DNA of 64,000 bases from Pseudoflavonifractor gallinarum (GCF_014982855.1 NZ_JADCKF010000009.1:1-64000), one strand, 5' to 3'; counted from the first letter of the stretch, positions 24,902 to 33,897 are shown. Numbers and translations: made by a program. Notes: generated from the letters alone by a model not told the origin.

Positions 24902-26611
24902 TTAATCCAGCAGAAATTCGGTTGCGGGTGCGCCGCCGGGCACCATGGGATGGACCATGGCGTCCTTGTCGATGGCGCAGTCGATGACCCAGGCCTCACC
25001 GCTGTTCACGGCGGTGCGCAGGGCGGCCTCAAATTCTGCCTGGGTCTTGGCCCGGGCGCCGCGGAGGCCATAGGCCTCTGCCAGCTTGACAAAGTCGGGG
25101 CCGCGGTCCAGGTCGGTCTGGGAGTAGCGCTCCCCGTAGATGAGGTGCTGCCACTGGCGGACCATGCCCAGCGTGCCGTTGTCGAAGATGACAATGATAA
25201 CTGGGATATGATAGTGCTCCACGGTAGCCAGCTCGTGGCAGTTCATGCGGAAGCAGCCGTCGCCGGTGCAGAGCACCACGGTCTGGTCGGGATTTCCCAC
25301 CTTGGCGCCCATGGCGGCCCCCAGGCCAAAGCCCATGGTGCCGAAGCCGCCCGAGGTGACCAGCTGGCCGGGACGGGAGAAGTGATAGTACTGGGCCGAC
25401 CACATCTGATGCTGGCCCACGTCGGTGGCGATGATGGCCTGGCCATCGGTGACATCGGAGATGGTCTCCAGGATCTCGTGGGGGTGGAGGATACCGTCCT
25501 GGACAAAGGGGACCTCCTTGTGGGAGAAGACGAACTCCTTCCACTCGGGATAGTCGTGGGCGGGGAGTTTTTCATTGAGCAGCTCCAGCACACGTCTTGC
25601 GTCGCCGATGATGTGGTGGTCGGTCTGGACGTTCTTGTCGATCTCGGCCCGGTCGATGTCGATATGTACGATCTTGGCCTGGCTGGCAAAGGTGGCTGGA
25701 TCGGTGGCCACCCGGTCGGAAAACCGGCAGCCGATGGCGATGAGCAGGTCGCACTGGCTGGAGGCGATGTTGGACGCATGGGAGCCGTGCATACCGATCA
25801 TGCCGGTAAAGAGGGGGTGGTTGCCGGGACAGGCGCCGCCGCCCATGATGGTGGAGGCAACCGGCGCACCCAGGCGCTCAAAGAATCTGCGGAACTCGGG
25901 CACCGCGCCCTTGGAGCGGATGACGCCGCCGCCCACCAGAATGAGGGGACGCTTGGCCTCCTCGATCATGGAGAGGAGCTTTTCAATGTCTCCATAGTCG
26001 GGCTCAGGTGTCTTGAGGTCGTGGCTGGAGCGGCGCAGCATGGCACCCAGGCGGCCGTGGCGGCCGTGCTCCGAGACGGGGAGGGGCTCATAGTCGGCCT
26101 CCGAGGCGGTGACATTTTTGGCAATGTCGATGAGCACCGGGCCGGGACGGCCTGAACGGGCGATGGCAAAGGCCTCCCGCACCACGTCGGCCAGCTGGTC
26201 CGGGTCCTTGACCAGGTAGTTGCACTTGGTGATGGGCATGGAGATGCCGGTAATGTCCACCTCCTGGAAGGAGTCTTTGCCGATGAGGCTTTCCACCACG
26301 TTACAGGTGATAAAGACCACCGGAGAGGAGTCGTAGTAGGCGGTGGCAATGCCGGTGGTCAGGTTGGTGGCGCCCGGTCCGGAGGTGGCAAAGCACACGC
26401 CCACCTTGCCGGTGGAGCGGGCATATCCGTCGGCGGCGTGGGAGGCGCCCTGCTCATGGGCAGTCAGAATATGGCGGATCTTGTTCTTGTATCCGTGCAG
26501 CTCCATCTCATCATAGATGTTTAGGATCGTGCCTCCGGGATAGCCAAATACCGTATCCACGCCCTGCTCCAGCAGACACTCCATCAGAATTTGGGAACAT
26601 TTCATTCTCAT
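24902..26611 (-). CDS. ilvB: acetolactate synthase large subunit
   Basis: A 569-residue thiamine diphosphate enzyme that condenses pyruvate with pyruvate or 2-oxobutanoate, the first common step to Val/Leu/Ile. The ThDP glutamate is in ILTAHEQGASHAADGYARSTG; the central FAD-domain region and C-terminal ThDP/Mg motif (TGDGCFRMNCHELAT to FDNGTLGMVRQWQ) are intact. AGGAGG precedes the ATG. Its transcription is probably controlled by the upstream T-box leader. ilvN follows immediately. Confidence 0.97.
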   Translation of the reverse strand: MRMKCSQILMECLLEQGVDTVFGYPGGTILNIYDEMELHGYKNKIRHILTAHEQGASHAADGYARSTGKVGVCFATSGPGATNLTTGIATAYYDSSPVVFITCNVVESLIGKDSFQEVDITGISMPITKCNYLVKDPDQLADVVREAFAIARSGRPGPVLIDIAKNVTASEADYEPLPVSEHGRHGRLGAMLRRSSHDLKTPEPDYGDIEKLLSMIEEAKRPLILVGGGVIRSKGAVPEFRRFFERLGAPVASTIMGGGACPGNHPLFTGMIGMHGSHASNIASSQCDLLIAIGCRFSDRVATDPATFASQAKIVHIDIDRAEIDKNVQTDHHIIGDARRVLELLNEKLPAHDYPEWKEFVFSHKEVPFVQDGILHPHEILETISDVTDGQAIIATDVGQHQMWSAQYYHFSRPGQLVTSGGFGTMGFGLGAAMGAKVGNPDQTVVLCTGDGCFRMNCHELATVEHYHIPVIIVIFDNGTLGMVRQWQHLIYGERYSQTDLDRGPDFVKLAEAYGLRGARAKTQAEFEAALRTAVNSGEAWVIDCAIDKDAMVHPMVPGGAPATEFLLD

Positions 26612-26644
26612 AGGTCTAGGGCCTCCTTCATACTGGTCTATATA

Positions 26645-26940
26645 CGCAAAACGGCCTCGTCCTGAAAGGACGAAGCCGCTATACTCCGTGGTACCACCTT
26701 AATTCGCAGAAACCATGCTCCCGCGCACTTGCTGCCCCGCTAACGGAGGGGAAACCGGCAGAGCCTACTGGCGGGGTATGTCCCCGGGTTCAACCCGCTG
26801 CTCCTGGGTGATGTTCGAGGTGCGGCGGTCCCGGGAGCTTACACCATCCGCTCCCTCTCTGCGCATTTCCACCGCTTCTACTTGCCCAGTCATCGCCTTT
26901 GACGATTCATAATTTCCGCCCGACGGAAGCCTGGAACGAG
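26645..26940 (-). promoter_or_regulatory. T-box riboswitch of ilvBN
   Basis: The minus-strand leader contains the T-box core AAGGTGGTACCACGG (26686-26700) followed by a terminator hairpin (GCGGCTTCGTCCT / AGGACGAGGCCG, then TTTT, about 26650-26680). The T-box can pair with this region to form an antiterminator. Upstream lies a long stem I. A candidate specifier ATC (26810-26812) follows GAAC in the stem I internal loop, implying tRNA-Ile. Uncharged tRNA should permit read-through into ilvBN. T-box identity is firm; the specifier is a visual assignment. Confidence 0.9.
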
Positions 26941-26970
26941 GCCTCTGCGGCGGAGAGTGAAATTATGATA

Positions 26971-26999
26971 AGAATACTCCTGAGACGGACATTTGTCAA
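26971..26999 (-). promoter_or_regulatory. promoter of the T-box/ilvBN transcript
   Basis: On the minus strand TTGACA (26994-26999), 17-nt spacer, TATTCT (26971-26976). Confidence 0.7.
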
Positions 27000-27178
27000 C
27001 TGTGGTTTTTTACAAAGACAGCGCACTAGCGCTTTAAAGTATAGTGAAAATGGAAAGAAAAGCAAGCCAAGATCGACCTCTGGCGGAAAAAAGAGGCTAT
27101 ATTTTCGAACGAAAAAAAGTGATATAAGGATAAACTGAATGGTTTATAGAAAAAAGCGTAATTTTTTTGCGGAATCAC

Positions 27179-27207
27179 TAGACTTTTTCGGCTGGCTGCG
27201 ATATGAT
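27179..27207 (+). promoter_or_regulatory. rnf operon promoter
   Basis: TAGACT (27179-27184), 17-nt spacer, TATGAT (27202-27207), about 110 bases before rnfC. Between this and the divergent T-box promoter, 27000-27178 shows only AT-rich sequence with one small AGCGC/GCGCT hairpin near 27021. Confidence 0.65.
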
Positions 27208-27316
27208 AGTATCTGTTTGAAAGTGCGGTTTCGCACGGAAAAGAGAGCGGCGGAAACGTGCCACAGTTTCCGTCCGAGACTGGCCCCGGGAGGGGCCTGA
27301 TTTGTGAGGTGGACCT
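27208..27316 (+). other. structured 5' leader of the rnf operon
   Basis: The leader holds three consecutive inverted repeats: GTGCG/CGCAC (27222-27235), CGGAAAC/GTTTCCG with an 8-base loop (about 27250-27271), and GGCCCC/GGGGCC (about 27282-27298). The ribosome site GAGGTGG follows. No known riboswitch class is recognised. Confidence 0.45.
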
Positions 27317-28663
27317 ATGAAATTATCCTTTTATGGCGGCGTGCATCCCAATGAGCACAAGGAGCTGACCTGCACCAAGGCAGTCGAGCCGCTGCGCAAG
27401 GCCCCGGCTCAGGTGGCTCTGGCCATGTCCATGCACGTGGGAGCACCCTGCGCACCTGTGGTAAAGGTGGGCGATCAGGTGACCGTCGGTCAGAAGATCG
27501 CGGAGGTGACCGGCCTGGGCGCGCCCATCCATGCCAGCGTCTCCGGCAAGGTCGTGGCCATTGAGCCCCGTCCCTACTGCGGCGGCGGCAAGGTGATGGC
27601 GGTCGTGATCGAGAACGACTTCCAGAATACCTTTGGCTCCGAGCTGACCCCCCATCCCGACTATGAGAAGCTGACCACCGACGAGATCATCAACATCGTC
27701 AAGGAGGCCGGTATCACCGGTATGGGCGGCGCAGGCTTCCCGACCCACGTGAAGATCAGCTCCGGCATCGGCAAGGTGGACACGCTCATCGTCAACGCGG
27801 CGGAGTGTGAGCCCTATCTGACTTCCGACCACCGGCTCATGCTGGAGGATGGCGAGCGCATCATCAAGGGCCTGAAGATCCTGATGAAGACCTTCAACCT
27901 GAACAAGGCCTATATCGGCATCGAGGACAACAAGCCCGACGCCATTGAGAAGATGAAGAGCCTGGCGGACGGCGGCATCGAGATCGTGGTGTGCCGCACC
28001 CGTTACCCCCAGGGCGCAGAAAAGCAGCTCATCCAGCGCATCACCGGCCGCGAGGTGCCCCCCGGCGGACTGCCCGCCCACGTGGGCTGCGCCGTGTTCA
28101 ACGCCAGCACCACCGCTGCGGTGTATGACGCCGTGGTGGAGGGCAAGCCCCTCACCCAGCGCATCGTCACCCTCACCGGCGGCGCTCTGGCTGAGCCCCG
28201 CAACGTGCTGGTGCCCTTCGGCACCCCCATTGAGCACCTGGTGGAAGAGGCCGGCGGCTTCAAGGAGACCCCCGACCGGGTCCTGCTGGGCGGCCCCATG
28301 ATGGGCATTGCCGCCTACGACCTGTCCGCCTGCACCATCAAGGGCAACAACGGCGTGCTGTGCATGACCAAGGCCGAGGCGGCCGAGCATGTGGAGAATC
28401 CCACCTGCATCCGCTGCGGACGCTGCGTCAACGTCTGCCCCATGCACCTGACCCCTGTGTACATGCACCTGTATGCTGAGAAGCGCCGCTGGGATGAGGC
28501 CGAGGGCCTGCACCTGATGGACTGCATCGAGTGCGGTTCCTGTAACTACATCTGCCCTGCCCGTGTGCCCCTGGTCCAGTCCTTCCGGATGGCCAAGTTC
28601 GAGATCCGTACCCTGGCCATGAAGCGTAAGGCCGAGGCAGAGAAGGAGGCTAAGAAAGCATGA
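27317..28663 (+). CDS. rnfC: Rnf complex subunit C
   Basis: A 448-residue peripheral subunit of the ferredoxin:NAD+ oxidoreductase; in the family it carries NADH/FMN binding and passes electrons through two 4Fe-4S clusters. The opening GGVHPNEHKELT, the Nqo1-like glycine-rich GMGGAGFPTHVK near residue 140, and two cluster motifs near the C terminus (CIRCGRCVNVCP and CIECGSCNYICP) are intact. GAGGTGG precedes the ATG. It is the first gene of rnfCDGEAB and overlaps rnfD by four bases. Confidence 0.97.
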   Translation: MKLSFYGGVHPNEHKELTCTKAVEPLRKAPAQVALAMSMHVGAPCAPVVKVGDQVTVGQKIAEVTGLGAPIHASVSGKVVAIEPRPYCGGGKVMAVVIENDFQNTFGSELTPHPDYEKLTTDEIINIVKEAGITGMGGAGFPTHVKISSGIGKVDTLIVNAAECEPYLTSDHRLMLEDGERIIKGLKILMKTFNLNKAYIGIEDNKPDAIEKMKSLADGGIEIVVCRTRYPQGAEKQLIQRITGREVPPGGLPAHVGCAVFNASTTAAVYDAVVEGKPLTQRIVTLTGGALAEPRNVLVPFGTPIEHLVEEAGGFKETPDRVLLGGPMMGIAAYDLSACTIKGNNGVLCMTKAEAAEHVENPTCIRCGRCVNVCPMHLTPVYMHLYAEKRRWDEAEGLHLMDCIECGSCNYICPARVPLVQSFRMAKFEIRTLAMKRKAEAEKEAKKA

Positions 28664-29709
28664 TTGACACCAAGAATCTGAAGCTCTCCGTGGCTTCCTC
28701 CCCCCATGTCTGTTCCCCGGTGAACACCAGCCGGCTGATGCTGGATGTGCTCATCGCTCTGGTTCCCGCCCTGTGTATGGCGGTGTATGTCTTTGGTCCC
28801 CGCGCCCTGACCATGACCGTGGTGTCGGTGCTGGGCTGTGAATTCTTCGAGTGGGGCTACCGCAAGCTCCTGAAAAAGCCCTCGGCCAACGGAGATTTCT
28901 CCGCCGCCGTTACCGGCGTGCTGCTGGCCTTTGTCTGCCCCGTGACGCTGCCCTACTGGACCCTCCTGATCGGCGACTTCTTCGCCATCGTGGTGGTCAA
29001 GCAGCTCTTCGGCGGCCTGGGTCAGAACTTTATGAACCCCGCGCTGGGCGGCCGTGCCTTCCTGATGATGTGCTACCCCATCGCCATGACCACCTGGGTG
29101 CTGCCCGGTGTGAAGAACTGGGCGGGCGTCTTTTCCGCCGCTGACGCGGTGACCGGCGCCACCCCCATGGCCTCTCTGCACGCCCATCTGGATGTGGCCA
29201 CCGGCACCAATGTGCACACCCTGCCTGCCGACGGTCTGGCCAACCTCTTTGTGGGCAACGTGGGCGGCTGCCTGGGTGAGGTCTCCGCGCTGCTCCTGCT
29301 GCTGGGCGGCATCTACCTCATCTGGCGCGGCGTCATCCGCGCCCGCATCCCCGTGGCCTATCTCGCCACCGTGGCGGTGCTCTGCTTCCTCTTCCCCCAG
29401 GGCGGCATTGCCCGGGTGGACTGGATGCTCTACAACCTGTGCGGCGGCGGTCTGATGCTGGGCGCCTTCTTCATGGCGACCGACTATGTGACCAGCCCCG
29501 TGACTAAGATGGGCGAGATCTACTTCGGCATTGGCTGCGGCCTGCTGACCATCTTCATCCGCTACTTCGGCGGCTATCCCGAGGGTGTCAGCTATGCCAT
29601 CCTGCTGATGAACATCTGCGTGTGGCTGCTGGATAAGGCCGGAAAGCCCGGCCGCTTCGGCGTCACCAAGGAAATGAAGGCCAAGGCAAAGGAGGGCGCG
29701 GCGAAATGA
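28660..29709 (+). CDS. rnfD: Rnf complex subunit D
   Basis: A 349-residue integral membrane subunit with about nine hydrophobic segments. The covalent FMN site is the Thr in DAVTGATPMASL (TGAT, near residue 165). A conserved LGGRAFLMMCYP block follows FMNPALGG. In the complex it forms part of the ion-translocating membrane core. It overlaps rnfC and rnfG by four bases on each side, showing translational coupling. Confidence 0.97.
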   Translation: MIDTKNLKLSVASSPHVCSPVNTSRLMLDVLIALVPALCMAVYVFGPRALTMTVVSVLGCEFFEWGYRKLLKKPSANGDFSAAVTGVLLAFVCPVTLPYWTLLIGDFFAIVVVKQLFGGLGQNFMNPALGGRAFLMMCYPIAMTTWVLPGVKNWAGVFSAADAVTGATPMASLHAHLDVATGTNVHTLPADGLANLFVGNVGGCLGEVSALLLLLGGIYLIWRGVIRARIPVAYLATVAVLCFLFPQGGIARVDWMLYNLCGGGLMLGAFFMATDYVTSPVTKMGEIYFGIGCGLLTIFIRYFGGYPEGVSYAILLMNICVWLLDKAGKPGRFGVTKEMKAKAKEGAAK

Positions 29710-30266
29710 GCGAGATCGTGATGAACAAAAAGAAAGAGCCGAGCCTGGCCATGCTGGTTGTGGTTCTGACCGCTATCAGCCTGATCACCGCCCTGCTGCT
29801 GGGTGCGGTCAATATGATTACCGCGCCTCAGATTAAGCTGAACACCGAGAAAAAGACCGCGGAGGCCATGCAGGCCGTGCTCCCCACGGAGGACGGCGTC
29901 TACACCCCCGTGGAGTACACCGGAGAGGATTCCACCGTGCAGGCCGTGTACCAGGCCGGCGACGCCGGCTATGTGGTCCAGGTCAAGCCCGCCACCTCCT
30001 TCAGCGGTACGCTGAGCGTGATGGTTGGTGTTGGGACCGACGGCACCTGCACCGGCATCTCCATCGTTGAGACCGGTGAGACCTCCGGTCTGGGTTCCAA
30101 CGCCGGCAAGCCGGATTGGCAGGCCCAGTTTGTGGGGCAGAGCGGCAAGGTCTCCGTCACCAAGGACGGCGGCGAGATCAACGCCCTTACCGGCGCCACC
30201 ATCACCTCCCGCGGCGTGTGCGAGAGCGTCACCAGCGCGCTGGCGGCCGCCGCCAGCCTGGGCTAA
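29706..30266 (+). CDS. rnfG: Rnf complex subunit G
   Basis: A 186-residue subunit with one N-terminal membrane helix (about 14-38) and an outside FMN-binding domain. The FMN is attached to Thr in INALTGATITSRGV (TGAT, near residue 163). ETSGLGSNAGKPDWQAQFVG is the typical family block before it. It overlaps rnfD by four bases. Confidence 0.96.
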   Translation: MSEIVMNKKKEPSLAMLVVVLTAISLITALLLGAVNMITAPQIKLNTEKKTAEAMQAVLPTEDGVYTPVEYTGEDSTVQAVYQAGDAGYVVQVKPATSFSGTLSVMVGVGTDGTCTGISIVETGETSGLGSNAGKPDWQAQFVGQSGKVSVTKDGGEINALTGATITSRGVCESVTSALAAAASLG

Positions 30267-30280
30267 GGAGGGTATTGTAA

Positions 30281-30928
30281 ATGAATGTGAAAAAGCAATT
30301 TCTGGACGGCATGATTTATCAGAATCCCGTCACCGTTCAGCTCCTGGGCATGTGCTCCACCATGGCGATCACCACCACGCTCTTCAACGGCATCGGCATG
30401 GGTATCTCGGTGCTGGTCATCCTGACCTGCGCAAATATCGTTATCTCCCTGCTGCGTAAGATCATCCCCAGCAAGGTGCGTATCGCCTGCTACATCGTCG
30501 TGATCGCCGGGTTTGTGACCATCGTGGACCTGCTGCTCAAGGCCTATCTCCCCAGCCTGTCCGAGAGCCTGGGCCTCTTCATTCCCCTGATCGTGGTGAA
30601 CTGTATCATCCTGGGCCGTGCCGAGTCCTTCGCCTCCAAGAACGGCGTGGCGGCCTCCGCCCTGGATGGTATCTTCCAGGGTCTGGGCTACACCGTGATC
30701 CTGGTCATCATGTGTGTGATCCGTGAGTTCCTGGGCAACGGCACCTTTGGCGGCGGCATCCTCAACGGCGGCGACGGCATCCGCCTCATTCCGGAGGGCA
30801 TCCCCGCACTGGGTATGATCCTGCCCGTGGGCGGCTTCCTGACCCTGGCCGTGGTGATCGCTGCCATGCAGTATTTCCTCAACAAGCCCAAGAAGGGCAG
30901 TGACAAAAAAGAGGAGGTGGCCAAGTAA
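30281..30928 (+). CDS. rnfE: Rnf complex subunit E
   Basis: A 215-residue membrane subunit of the NqrD/RnfE type with six hydrophobic helices. The family blocks LLGMCSTMAITTTL near the N terminus and VVNCIILGRAESFASKNG in the middle are present; the Cys residues of these two half-repeats are thought to hold an intramembrane iron centre together with RnfA. AAGGAGG precedes the ATG; it overlaps rnfA by one base. Confidence 0.97.
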   Translation: MNVKKQFLDGMIYQNPVTVQLLGMCSTMAITTTLFNGIGMGISVLVILTCANIVISLLRKIIPSKVRIACYIVVIAGFVTIVDLLLKAYLPSLSESLGLFIPLIVVNCIILGRAESFASKNGVAASALDGIFQGLGYTVILVIMCVIREFLGNGTFGGGILNGGDGIRLIPEGIPALGMILPVGGFLTLAVVIAAMQYFLNKPKKGSDKKEEVAK

Positions 30929-31518
30929 TGCTGAGTTTCACCGAACTCTTTGGCATCGCACTGGGCGCGATCCTGGTCAACAACTTCATTTTCGCCCAGT
31001 TCCTGGGCATCTGCCCCTTTATGGGCGTGTCCAAGAAGATCGATACTGCCATGGGTATGGGCATGGCCGTTATCTTCGTCATGGGCGTGGCCAGCGCCGT
31101 GTGCTGGCCCATCAACCACTTCATTCTGGAGAAGTTCAATCTGGTCTTTATGCAGACCGTGACCTACATCCTGGTCATCGCCTCCCTGGTGCAGTTCGTG
31201 GAGATGTTCCTCCAGAAGGCTATGCCTTCTCTGTATGAGGCTCTGGGCGTGTACCTGCCCCTCATCACCACCAACTGCGCCGTGCTGGGCGTGGTGCTCC
31301 AGAATACCCAGAACAGCTATGGCTTCATCGAGAGCCTGGTCTACGGCGTCACTGGCGGCGTGGGCTTCCTGCTGGCCATCGTGCTCTTCGCCAGCGTGCG
31401 GGAGCGGCTGGAGTTTGCCGAGTGCCCCAAGGCCTTTGAGGGCTTCCCCATCGCGCTGGTGACCGCCGGCCTGCTGGCCCTGGCCTTCCTGGGCTTCTCC
31501 GGCCTGAAGGTATTTTAA
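30928..31518 (+). CDS. rnfA: Rnf complex subunit A
   Basis: A 196-residue membrane subunit homologous to RnfE, with six helices. LVNNFIFAQFLGICPFMGVSKK and the second-half ITTNCAVLGVVLQN blocks carry the conserved Cys residues that pair with those of RnfE. The start overlaps the rnfE stop (TAATG). This is the most conserved Rnf subunit and its identity is firm. Confidence 0.98.
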   Translation: MLSFTELFGIALGAILVNNFIFAQFLGICPFMGVSKKIDTAMGMGMAVIFVMGVASAVCWPINHFILEKFNLVFMQTVTYILVIASLVQFVEMFLQKAMPSLYEALGVYLPLITTNCAVLGVVLQNTQNSYGFIESLVYGVTGGVGFLLAIVLFASVRERLEFAECPKAFEGFPIALVTAGLLALAFLGFSGLKVF

Positions 31519-31533
31519 GGGAGGCTGGAAAGA

Positions 31534-32400
31534 ATGAACACTGTTATTGCTGCTGTTGTCGTGCTCGGCGTGCTGGGCGCGATCTTCGGTCTGATCCTGG
31601 CCTATGCCTCCAAGGCCTTTGCCGTGGAGAAGGACCCCCGTGAAGAGGCCATTTCTGCCTGCCTGCCCGGCGCCAACTGCGGCGGCTGCGGCTATCCCGG
31701 CTGCAGCGGCTATGCCGCTGCCGTGGTGGCTGGTAAGGCTGCCACCAACTGCTGTGCTGCCGGCGGCGACGCCGTGGCGGCCCAGATCGCCGAGATCATG
31801 GGCGTGAAGGCTGAGGCCTCCGCCAAGATGATTGCCCAAGTGCAGTGCACCGGCGGCTGCCGTGGCCACGAGCAGTACGAGTATGTGGGTATCCACGACT
31901 GTGCTGCTGCCGCCCGCCTGCCCGGCGGCGGCCCTGCCGGCTGCTCCTTCGGCTGCCTGGGCTTCGGCACCTGTGAGGCCGTGTGTCCCTTTGACGCCAT
32001 CCACGTGGTGGACGGCGTGGCCAAGGTGGACGAGGAGAAGTGTAAGGCCTGTAAGAAGTGCGTGGACGCCTGTCCCCGCCACATCATCCTGCTGGCTCCC
32101 TACAAGACCAAGCGCCACGTGGCCATCACCTGTTCCTCCAAGGACAAGGGTGCTGACGTGCGCAAGGTGTGCGACAACGGCTGTATCGGCTGTGGTCTGT
32201 GCGCCAAGGCCTGCCCCAAGGAAGCCATCACCGTGGACAAGAATCTGGCTGTCATTGACTATGACAAGTGCGTGGGCTGCGGCCTGTGCGCCCAGAAGTG
32301 TCCCCGCAAGCTCATCACTGTGGACGGAAAGGTCCCCGAGGTGAAGCCCGCCGCCCCCAAGGCGGCCCCCGCTGCTGCCAAGCCTGAGGCAGCGGAGTAA
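31534..32400 (+). CDS. rnfB: Rnf complex subunit B
   Basis: A 288-residue ferredoxin-oxidizing subunit. An N-terminal membrane helix (about 4-28) is followed by a Cys-rich cluster motif (CLPGANCGGCGYPGCSGYA), then several CxxCxxCxxxCP ferredoxin motifs (CKACKKCVDACP, CIGCGLCAKACP, CVGCGLCAQKCP, plus a variant CLGFGTCEAVCP). The extra ferredoxin repeats fit the large RnfB of acetogens and clostridia. It ends with an Ala/Pro/Lys-rich tail. It closes the operon before a strong terminator. Confidence 0.97.
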   Translation: MNTVIAAVVVLGVLGAIFGLILAYASKAFAVEKDPREEAISACLPGANCGGCGYPGCSGYAAAVVAGKAATNCCAAGGDAVAAQIAEIMGVKAEASAKMIAQVQCTGGCRGHEQYEYVGIHDCAAAARLPGGGPAGCSFGCLGFGTCEAVCPFDAIHVVDGVAKVDEEKCKACKKCVDACPRHIILLAPYKTKRHVAITCSSKDKGADVRKVCDNGCIGCGLCAKACPKEAITVDKNLAVIDYDKCVGCGLCAQKCPRKLITVDGKVPEVKPAAPKAAPAAAKPEAAE

Positions 32401-32413
32401 AATCTGCAATTTG

Positions 32414-32453
32414 TACGACCAGCCCCGGACGATTGTCCGGGGCTGGTCGTATT
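32414..32453 (+). terminator. rnf operon terminator
   Basis: TACGACCAGCCCCGGAC and GTCCGGGGCTGGTCGTA around GATT, then TTTATTT. Confidence 0.93.
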
Positions 32454-32482
32454 TATTTGCCTGTTTTAATTGGAAAAATTTT

Positions 32483-32530
32483 CATTAGTACTACTAATGC
32501 GTTGACAACTTGAATTTTATGCTATAAAAT
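32483..32530 (+). promoter_or_regulatory. perfect palindrome plus sigma-A promoter
   Basis: CATTAGTA-C-TACTAATG (32483-32499) is a perfect 17-base palindrome ending 2 bases before TTGACA (32502-32507); a 17-nt spacer and TAAAAT (32525-32530) follow. It is a candidate operator for the RibD-C gene. Confidence 0.7.
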
Positions 32531-32593
32531 CGAAATATAGCCGCAAAAATAGAATGATTTGCGGAATTTAAGCGCGGAAGGATGAAACGGTAG

Positions 32594-33574
32594 ATGGAGA
32601 AGTTTGTAACGATGGATTTTCCGGTAGAGCAGATCCGGCTGACACCCCTGATGCGTGATGAAGAGGCATTGGCGGCCATTCGGGCCATTTCCCCCGACGC
32701 ACCCACGCCGGAGAAAATTCGTCAGGTGTATGGCGATGTGTATTTTCCCCCGGCGCCCGCAGACCGGCCCTATCTGTTTGCCTCGATTGTAGAGTCGGTG
32801 GACGGAAAGATTTCCTTTACCGACGACCGGCATGGCGAAAAGATTGCGGGAAATAATTTCCGGGACCCCGATGGGGCGCTGGCCGACTTTTGGGTACTGA
32901 ATATGCTGCGCTTCTATGCGGATGGCGTGATCATCGGGGCGCGGACACTGCATACCAACGAGGTGATGTGGGCCAACTGCTTTGATGAGGAGCTTGCCAG
33001 CCTGCGCACCACGCAGATGGGGATGAAGCACTACTGTCCGGCCCATATCGTGGTCTCTTTTGACGGCACGGATCTTCTCTTTGACCATATGCTCTTTGAT
33101 GTGGACGCCCCTGTGGTGGTGGCGACTTCTCCGGATGGATTGGAGTATGTCCGGGCCCATTGTCCCTGGAGCTTCCGGGCACTGGGGCCCTACACCAGCG
33201 CGGAAGAGGTGGACGTGGACGCGGTACAGGCGGCCGCCGCATCCGGAGAGCGAATCGTTTTGGCCACGGGAACGGGAGCGGTTACCGACGGGCTTGCCAT
33301 GCTGAAGGTACTCAAGTACCTGGGGATGGAGCGTGTGATGGTGGAGTCCCCCTCCTATATGACCTATCTCATGAGCATTGAGGCTATGGATGAGATGTTT
33401 ATGAACTATTCCACCGTGTTTGCGGCAGGACAGGTGGGGTTTGGTGCGTTTCTGCATTTTGGTGCGGAGGAGCATCCCCACTCGGACTTCCTCTCCATTG
33501 CGCTGCATGAAAAGAACTTTATATGCACCCGGCAGAAGATGATCTACGGACTGCGCCGCGGCGCGGAAAAATAA
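32594..33574 (+). CDS. RibD C-terminal/dihydrofolate reductase-fold family protein
   Basis: A 326-residue protein with the reductase fold shared by DHFR and the RibD C-terminal domain. Key blocks are RPYLFASIVESVDGKIS (strand and NADPH pocket), FWVLNMLRFYADGVIIGARTLHTN (the GA-T-N signature) and a late YLGMERVMVESPSYMTYLM segment. The substrate is unknown; it stands alone, without rib genes. Its first 45 residues extend beyond the minimal fold. The ATG at 32594 has GGAAGGA about 12 bases upstream, which is slightly far. It is monocistronic, with its own promoter/palindrome and terminator. Confidence 0.85.
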   Translation: MEKFVTMDFPVEQIRLTPLMRDEEALAAIRAISPDAPTPEKIRQVYGDVYFPPAPADRPYLFASIVESVDGKISFTDDRHGEKIAGNNFRDPDGALADFWVLNMLRFYADGVIIGARTLHTNEVMWANCFDEELASLRTTQMGMKHYCPAHIVVSFDGTDLLFDHMLFDVDAPVVVATSPDGLEYVRAHCPWSFRALGPYTSAEEVDVDAVQAAAASGERIVLATGTGAVTDGLAMLKVLKYLGMERVMVESPSYMTYLMSIEAMDEMFMNYSTVFAAGQVGFGAFLHFGAEEHPHSDFLSIALHEKNFICTRQKMIYGLRRGAEK

Positions 33575-33578
33575 GTAG

Positions 33579-33620
33579 AAACGTCCCCGGTTCCCATTGT
33601 GTGGGAACCGGGGACGTTTG
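33579..33620. terminator. bidirectional terminator
   Basis: AACGTCCCCGGTTCCCA and TGGGAACCGGGGACGTT around a short loop separate convergent genes. Confidence 0.9.
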
Positions 33621-33654
33621 CGTCAGACCGGAGCAGCCTCCGGACTCAGCGGCC

Positions 33655-33828
33655 TCAGCCTCTGCTGCGCAGCTGGAACGAGGCGCACTCGGTGGAGTCG
33701 CAGCTCTTGGGAGCGGCGGCGCCGCAGCAGCCCACCTTGATCTCGTTGAGGGTGCAGCAGTTCTGCTCGCAGTGATGCGCACAGCTGGAGACGGAGCACT
33801 TGATGTTGTGATTGACCTGGTTGTTCAT
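33655..33828 (-). CDS. DUF1540 domain protein
   Basis: A 57-residue Cys-rich protein. The pattern IKCSVSSCAHHCEQNCCTLNEI followed by CDSTECASF (eight or more Cys) matches DUF1540, whose members are small probable metal-binding proteins common in Clostridia and sometimes sporulation-linked. The ATG at 33828 follows AAAGGAGGAAATGCGTT; longer upstream starts lack a ribosome site. Confidence 0.88.
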   Translation of the reverse strand: MNNQVNHNIKCSVSSCAHHCEQNCCTLNEIKVGCCGAAAPKSCDSTECASFQLRSRG

Positions 33829-33897
33829 AACGCATTTCCTCCTTTGCGGTGATGATCTTAGTATATCCGCACAGGAGAGAAGCATACGTACCGGGCA

